Part shown: one piece after another, positions 60,619-64,000 of the stretch
Numbering within the stretch: position 1 is the stretch's first letter
Layout: each line of letters opens with the position of its first letter
Source of the DNA: G963677185 sp963677185
GTDB taxonomy: Bacteria > Bacillota > Syntrophomonadia > Syntrophomonadales > Syntrophomonadaceae
DNA length: 64,000 nucleotides
NCBI GenBank assembly: GCA_963677185.1
Contig: OY781889.1
Location: 1,240,001-1,304,000, forward strand
Reading direction: 5' to 3'
The notes under the pieces: model-generated
Databases searched by the model: none
The model's input: the letters and a program-made list of their open reading frames with translations, nothing else
What the model was told of the DNA's origin: nothing
Position numbers and translations under genes: made by a program

Positions 60619-61671
60619 GTGAGTACGGGCGAAAAACGCTTAAACGTTTTTGAAAGATATTTGACGCTGTGGGTTGGGCTGTGTATTGTCGCCGGTGTCT
60701 TACTGGGGCAGGCGGCTCCGGGCATGGTTAAGGAAATCAGTCAATGGGAAATCAGCGGTGTTAACCTGGTGATAGCGGTCCTGATCTGGCTGATGATTTA
60801 TCCGATGATGCTGCGCATTGATTTTGCAGCCATCCGCGATGTCGGCAAGAAACCCAAAGGGGTGCTGATAACCCTTTTTGTAAACTGGGTTGTAAAGCCC
60901 TTTAGCATGGCTTTCCTGGCCTGGCTTTTCTTCAATCATGTCTTTATCCGGTTCCTGGGACCTGCACTGGCCCAGGAATACATAGCTGGCTGCATCATTC
61001 TGGCTGCAGCTCCCTGTACAGCCATGGTGTTCGTATGGAGCTACCTGGTGGATGGAGACCCGGCCTACACGCTGGTGCAGGTTGCCATAAACGATCTGAT
61101 CATGCTGGTATTGTTTGCTCCCATAGTTATGTTCCTTCTTGGGGTTACAAATATTGTTGTTCCTAAAGACGTGCTTTTATTTTCGGTGCTTTTGTATATC
61201 GTTATTCCTCTGGCATTTGGCTATATATCCCGCAAATGGATGCTCAAAGCCAAAGGTGAGCAGTGGTTCGAAAACGTCCTGCTGGCAGCATTGAAACCGG
61301 TTACGATCATCGCTTTGCTGGTAACTCTGGTCATCATTTTTGCATTCCAGGGCGAGGTTATCATGAGTAACTATTTTAATATTCTGCTGATTGCCATACC
61401 CATTACGATTCAGGTTTATTTCAACTCCTCCCTGGCTTATGGCCTGGCGCTCTTTTTCAAGGTGCCTTTTTCAGTGGCAGCTCCGGGAGCTTTGATTGGA
61501 GCCAGCAATTTCTTCGAACTAGCGGTTGCCGTGGCGATTTCCTTGTTCGGTCTGCAGTCCGGCGCAGCCCTGGCAACGGTAGTTGGTGTGCTGGTCGAAG
61601 TGCCGGTAATGTTATCGGTAGTAGCCCTGGCCAACCGGACGCGCTCCTGGTTTGACCAGCAGACCGAGTAA
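60619..61671 (+). CDS. Acr3-type arsenite efflux transporter
   Basis: A 350-residue permease with about ten membrane helices that exports As(III). Conserved Cys133 in 'LAAAPCTAMVFVWSYLVDGDPAYTLVQVAINDLIMLVLFAPI' (in parts) is essential in studied Acr3 proteins. 'FYKVPFSVAAPGALIGASNFFELAVAVAISLFG'-type sequence closes the C-terminal half. Start is a GTG at 60619 with GAGAGGA 8 bases upstream. It is the third gene of the arsR unit, 60 bases after the selenoprotein gene. Confidence 0.93.
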   Translation: MSTGEKRLNVFERYLTLWVGLCIVAGVLLGQAAPGMVKEISQWEISGVNLVIAVLIWLMIYPMMLRIDFAAIRDVGKKPKGVLITLFVNWVVKPFSMAFLAWLFFNHVFIRFLGPALAQEYIAGCIILAAAPCTAMVFVWSYLVDGDPAYTLVQVAINDLIMLVLFAPIVMFLLGVTNIVVPKDVLLFSVLLYIVIPLAFGYISRKWMLKAKGEQWFENVLLAALKPVTIIALLVTLVIIFAFQGEVIMSNYFNILLIAIPITIQVYFNSSLAYGLALFFKVPFSVAAPGALIGASNFFELAVAVAISLFGLQSGAALATVVGVLVEVPVMLSVVALANRTRSWFDQQTE

Positions 61672-61780
61672 CTGCATATAATTCGTTTGGATTTGATAAA
61701 AAGCCTTTATACAAGATAAACAATGCTCGAATCGGGGATTTGCCGAATTAAGGACTATAATGAATACAGGGGGAATGGTC

Positions 61781-62620
61781 ATGATCTTTAGCAAGGTTTT
61801 ACTGGCCACAGATTTTTCAAAACCGTCTCTGCAGCTTTTGGATTGCATTACTGAACTTAATACCCATGGCCTGAAGCAGGTTGTGCTGGTTCATGTCATT
61901 GATGTGAACATACCGGGAGGCGCAGCCCTGACCATGATGAAATACGACGAAGATACTCTAACCCATACTAAAGAACGTTTAGAGGCCATTGGTTTGGAAG
62001 TGGATGTTAAGGTTGTGGTAGGATTTCCCGCATATGAAATCGTAAGAATTGCTGAAGAAGAAAAAGCCTCGCTAATCGCAGTTGCATCTCACGGAAATAA
62101 CATTATCAAACGTATATTCCTGGGTGAAACCGCCCTGGATGTTCTTCGCACTAGCACTGTGCCGGTTATCATCGAAAAATTCATAGATATCGACAAAGAG
62201 AGCTGTGCTGTCATTTGCGCTAACCGATTTAAACGCATTTTGCTGCCGGTAGATTTTTCGCTGTCTTCTAACCGCGTTCTGGAGGAGATCAAGGACCTGG
62301 CCGGGGAGATTGATGAGCTGCTTCTACTATCGGTTATTGAAAAGGCTCGCGACAGCCGGGACCTGGAACGGATAACGGCTGAACGGGAAGCACGCCTGCA
62401 AGAACTCAAGAATCAATTCGAAGCGCTGGGTATCAAAACCCGGACGCTGCTGGAACAGGGCAGCGCATCGCCGCATATAGTTGACACGGCTGAACGTGAA
62501 GATGTGTCACTAATCGTAATGGGCAGGCGGGGAAGAGGCAAGATTAAGGAACTGCTGCTTGGCAGCACGGCGCATGCCGTAGCAAGAAGAGCAGGGCGGC
62601 CGGTTTTGATCATACCCTGA
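61781..62620 (+). CDS. Tandem universal stress protein (UspA x2)
   Basis: A 279-residue protein of two UspA domains (about 1-140 and 150-279). The N-terminal one begins 'IFSKVLLATDFSKPS'; the C-terminal one begins 'FKRILLPVDFSLSS' and ends with the ATP-binding 'VMGRRGRGKIKELLLGSTAHAVARRA' (in parts). The first half has 'VASHGNNIIKRIFLGETAL', a less canonical loop. GGGGGA lies before the ATG at 61781. It follows acr3 by about 110 bases in the same direction. Confidence 0.88.
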   Translation: MIFSKVLLATDFSKPSLQLLDCITELNTHGLKQVVLVHVIDVNIPGGAALTMMKYDEDTLTHTKERLEAIGLEVDVKVVVGFPAYEIVRIAEEEKASLIAVASHGNNIIKRIFLGETALDVLRTSTVPVIIEKFIDIDKESCAVICANRFKRILLPVDFSLSSNRVLEEIKDLAGEIDELLLLSVIEKARDSRDLERITAEREARLQELKNQFEALGIKTRTLLEQGSASPHIVDTAEREDVSLIVMGRRGRGKIKELLLGSTAHAVARRAGRPVLIIP

Positions 62621-62706
62621 TAAGCTAGTGGGGTTAGCTGTCTTCAGGCGAATACCCATTAAGGTTATTGGCAGATGAATATCATTTTGGCAAGGAGGGC
62701 GATGGG

Positions 62707-63159
62707 ATGAACAATCATTTTATGGAGTACAGTTACGACAAATTCGAATTCAAGGTCGACAAGCGCTGCTGGTACCATGACTCCGAATTCTGGGTCCGGG
62801 AAGAAAGCGGACTATTTATTGTGGGAGCGACTGACTTTTTGCAAACCAACGCTGGAGATGTAGCGTTTTTGGAACTGCCTGAAGCTGGAATGGATGTAAC
62901 CGCCGGCGATGAAGTGGGATTGATGGAAACAATAAAAACCACGGTTGTGATTGTTGCCCCTTTGAGCGGCAACATTAAAAGGGTCAACCAGGTCCTGGAA
63001 GATGAACCCGGCCTGGTAAATTCCGATGCTTACGGCGATGGGTGGATAATGATGATCGAAGCCACGAACTGGGAAGCGGAGAAGGCGGATCTTATCGACG
63101 CCGAAGCATATTATCCAATAATGGAAAAGAACATAAAGCAGGCGATGGATAAGAAATAG
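62707..63159 (+). CDS. GcvH-like lipoyl-carrier protein
   Basis: A 150-residue relative of the glycine cleavage H protein. The lipoyl-lysine context is kept: 'GLMETIKTTVVIVAPLSGNI' with Lys77, flanked by 'AFLELPEAGMDVTAGDE' and 'VNQVLEDEPGLVNSDAYGDGWIMMIE' (in parts). AAGGAGG lies 8 bases before the ATG. No gcvT or gcvP is nearby; it is instead followed by two DGC-domain proteins, so it is probably a stand-alone lipoate carrier, comparable in principle to LbpA of the sulfur-oxidising sHdr system. Confidence 0.85.
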   Translation: MNNHFMEYSYDKFEFKVDKRCWYHDSEFWVREESGLFIVGATDFLQTNAGDVAFLELPEAGMDVTAGDEVGLMETIKTTVVIVAPLSGNIKRVNQVLEDEPGLVNSDAYGDGWIMMIEATNWEAEKADLIDAEAYYPIMEKNIKQAMDKK

Positions 63160-63183
63160 GCTTTCCGGGAAAGGAGTATTGCG

Positions 63184-63591
63184 ATGGAAAAGAAAATACT
63201 CGTCCTGCCATGCAGCGGGATTGGAAAAGCATATGGCGAGATTGCCCGTCAAGCCGCATATTTATTGGCCGATGACCCGAAGGCGGTGGCGGTATCTACA
63301 ACTTGCCTGGGCAAGGTTATGATTAGAGATCCGGAAACAATGGAGCTTATGGATGGCAGCTATGTCATTACCATTGATGGCTGCGCGAAGGATTGTGCCA
63401 AAAAAAATGTGGAAGCCAGCCAGCATAAGGTTGATTCGGCGGTGCGCACTATTGAGGTATTTAAGGAACACAAAGGCTTGAAACCTGAAGGGGTTCTTAA
63501 TCTGGGCGAGGCGGGTAACAAGCTGGCCGAATATCTAGCGGAAAAGCTGGGCGATCAGGTTGAATGCCTGGAAAAGGAGGGGAATGAATGA
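63184..63591 (+). CDS. DGC-domain putative zinc-binding protein
   Basis: A 135-residue cysteine protein of the DGC group. Motifs: 'VLPCSGIGKAYGEIARQA' (Cys10), 'STTCLGKVMI' (Cys41), 'TIDGCAKDCAKKNVEA' (DGCxxxC). These cysteines probably bind zinc or another soft metal. AAAGGAG is 8 bases before the ATG. It overlaps the next DGC gene by 4 bases and follows the GcvH-like gene by 24, forming a tight three-gene group. Confidence 0.85.
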   Translation: MEKKILVLPCSGIGKAYGEIARQAAYLLADDPKAVAVSTTCLGKVMIRDPETMELMDGSYVITIDGCAKDCAKKNVEASQHKVDSAVRTIEVFKEHKGLKPEGVLNLGEAGNKLAEYLAEKLGDQVECLEKEGNE

Positions 63592-64000
63592 TGATACAAG
63601 AAATAGATGTGAACAGTCCTCCCCCCAAAAAGGTTAAGGTCGGCATTGTTCCCTGCAACGGAGAAGAAATCTGTGAAGGCATGATAACCAGGTTTGCCTG
63701 CCGCAAGGTGCTGGACGAGCTGCGGCCGGGGCAATCGGTCACCATATGCCTTCCGCTGTTCATTGCAGGTGATAAAGCCGAACAGGAATTTGCCACCAGG
63801 TTTCCGACCATCACCCTGGACGGTTGTGATAAGCGCTGCAGCGCCATCAGCACCGAGAAACTGAGCGGAAAACCCGCGTATTCCCTGGTGGTTACGGATT
63901 TGTTAGAGGCTCGCGGCTTGACGCTTTCTGGAAGCCGGGCTCATCCGGATGCGGCAGATCAGGCGGCAATTGACGCAATCGCTGATGAAATTGCCTCCAA
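63588..64000 (+). CDS. Second DGC-domain putative zinc-binding protein (cut by window end)
   Basis: An open frame with no stop before the window edge. 'KVGIVPCNGEEICEGMITRFACRKVL' (in parts), 'TICLPLFIAGD' and 'TLDGCDKRCSAISTEK' repeat the motif layout of the upstream protein, so it is a diverged paralogue. Its ATG overlaps the preceding stop (ATGA), with GGAGGGG upstream, implying translational coupling. The family is about 130-150 residues; 137 codons are visible, so only a small part, or an extra C-terminal domain, is missing. Confidence 0.8.
   Translation, partial: MMIQEIDVNSPPPKKVKVGIVPCNGEEICEGMITRFACRKVLDELRPGQSVTICLPLFIAGDKAEQEFATRFPTITLDGCDKRCSAISTEKLSGKPAYSLVVTDLLEARGLTLSGSRAHPDAADQAAIDAIADEIAS

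Noticed and set aside
62707..63159. Genuine glycine cleavage system H protein
   Set aside because: No gcvT, gcvP or serine-glycine genes nearby, an unusual N-terminus, and tight coupling to DGC genes; a stand-alone carrier is more likely.

Overview
The window looks like a piece of chromosome from an anaerobic, low-to-mid GC Firmicute of the Clostridia. The base and codon style, the strong AGGAGG-type ribosome binding sites and the frequent GTG and TTG starts fit this. So does the gene content: a tungsten aldehyde:ferredoxin oxidoreductase, several ferredoxin-like proteins, an electron-transfer flavoprotein (ETF) with two acyl-CoA dehydrogenases, an iron-sulfur flavoprotein and two in-frame UGA selenoproteins. 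A syntrophic fatty-acid oxidiser of the Syntrophomonadaceae/Peptococcaceae kind is a reasonable inference, but no rRNA or tRNA is present to confirm it.

Layout. 1-5.5 kb (minus strand): surface and envelope proteins (M23 peptidase and a secreted protein, both with copper-amine-oxidase-like stalk domains), a small membrane protein, a thioredoxin-NHL selenoprotein and an HD-GYP phosphodiesterase. 5.7-13.2 kb (plus): S41 protease, uvrB, a tautomerase, uvrA and an enoyl-CoA hydratase. 13.3-15.0 kb (minus): minD-minE-minC. 15.4-17.4 kb: a 39-aa membrane protein, the PPDK regulator, a small conserved-looking protein and an unusual long hairpin between two near-identical terminator stems. 17.5-26.2 kb: a 1201-aa REC/six-PAS histidine kinase, then sbcD-sbcC. 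26.2-34.8 kb: three metallo-beta-lactamase-fold hydrolases, an Lrp regulator, a 449-bp array of 7-bp repeats, TetR plus thioesterase, an iron-sulfur flavoprotein, a nitronate-monooxygenase-like flavoprotein and a flavin reductase.

35.5-39.8 kb is an AOR module: catalytic subunit, four-cluster ferredoxin, FAD/NAD oxidoreductase and a second ferredoxin. 39.8-46.7 kb is an acyl-CoA oxidation module: two acyl-CoA dehydrogenases, EtfB, EtfA, an unusual crotonase and a MarR regulator. Its leader carries a consensus-like promoter, a perfect 22-bp palindrome of MarR-operator type and a 15-bp-stem hairpin. 46.7-55.7 kb holds small unknown genes, a polar amino-acid ABC system with two odd fusions, a DedA-type protein, an aldo/keto reductase and a soluble chemoreceptor fused to an NAD-binding Rossmann domain.

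57.3-64 kb is the most distinctive part: lipoate-protein ligase, CcdA and a membrane-anchored thioredoxin lie divergent from ArsR, a small Sec/Cys-rich protein, Acr3, a double UspA protein, a GcvH-like lipoyl carrier and two DGC-domain cysteine proteins, the last cut by the window end. Arsenite sensing and export are well supported. The suggestion that the selenoprotein, lipoyl carrier and DGC proteins form one thiol/selenol/dithiolane system for a metalloid or sulfur species is inference.

Palindromic elements with a GGGGACGGTTC core occur at several intergenic sites and look like REP-type repeats. No CRISPR array, complete insertion sequence, prophage, tRNA or rRNA gene was seen.
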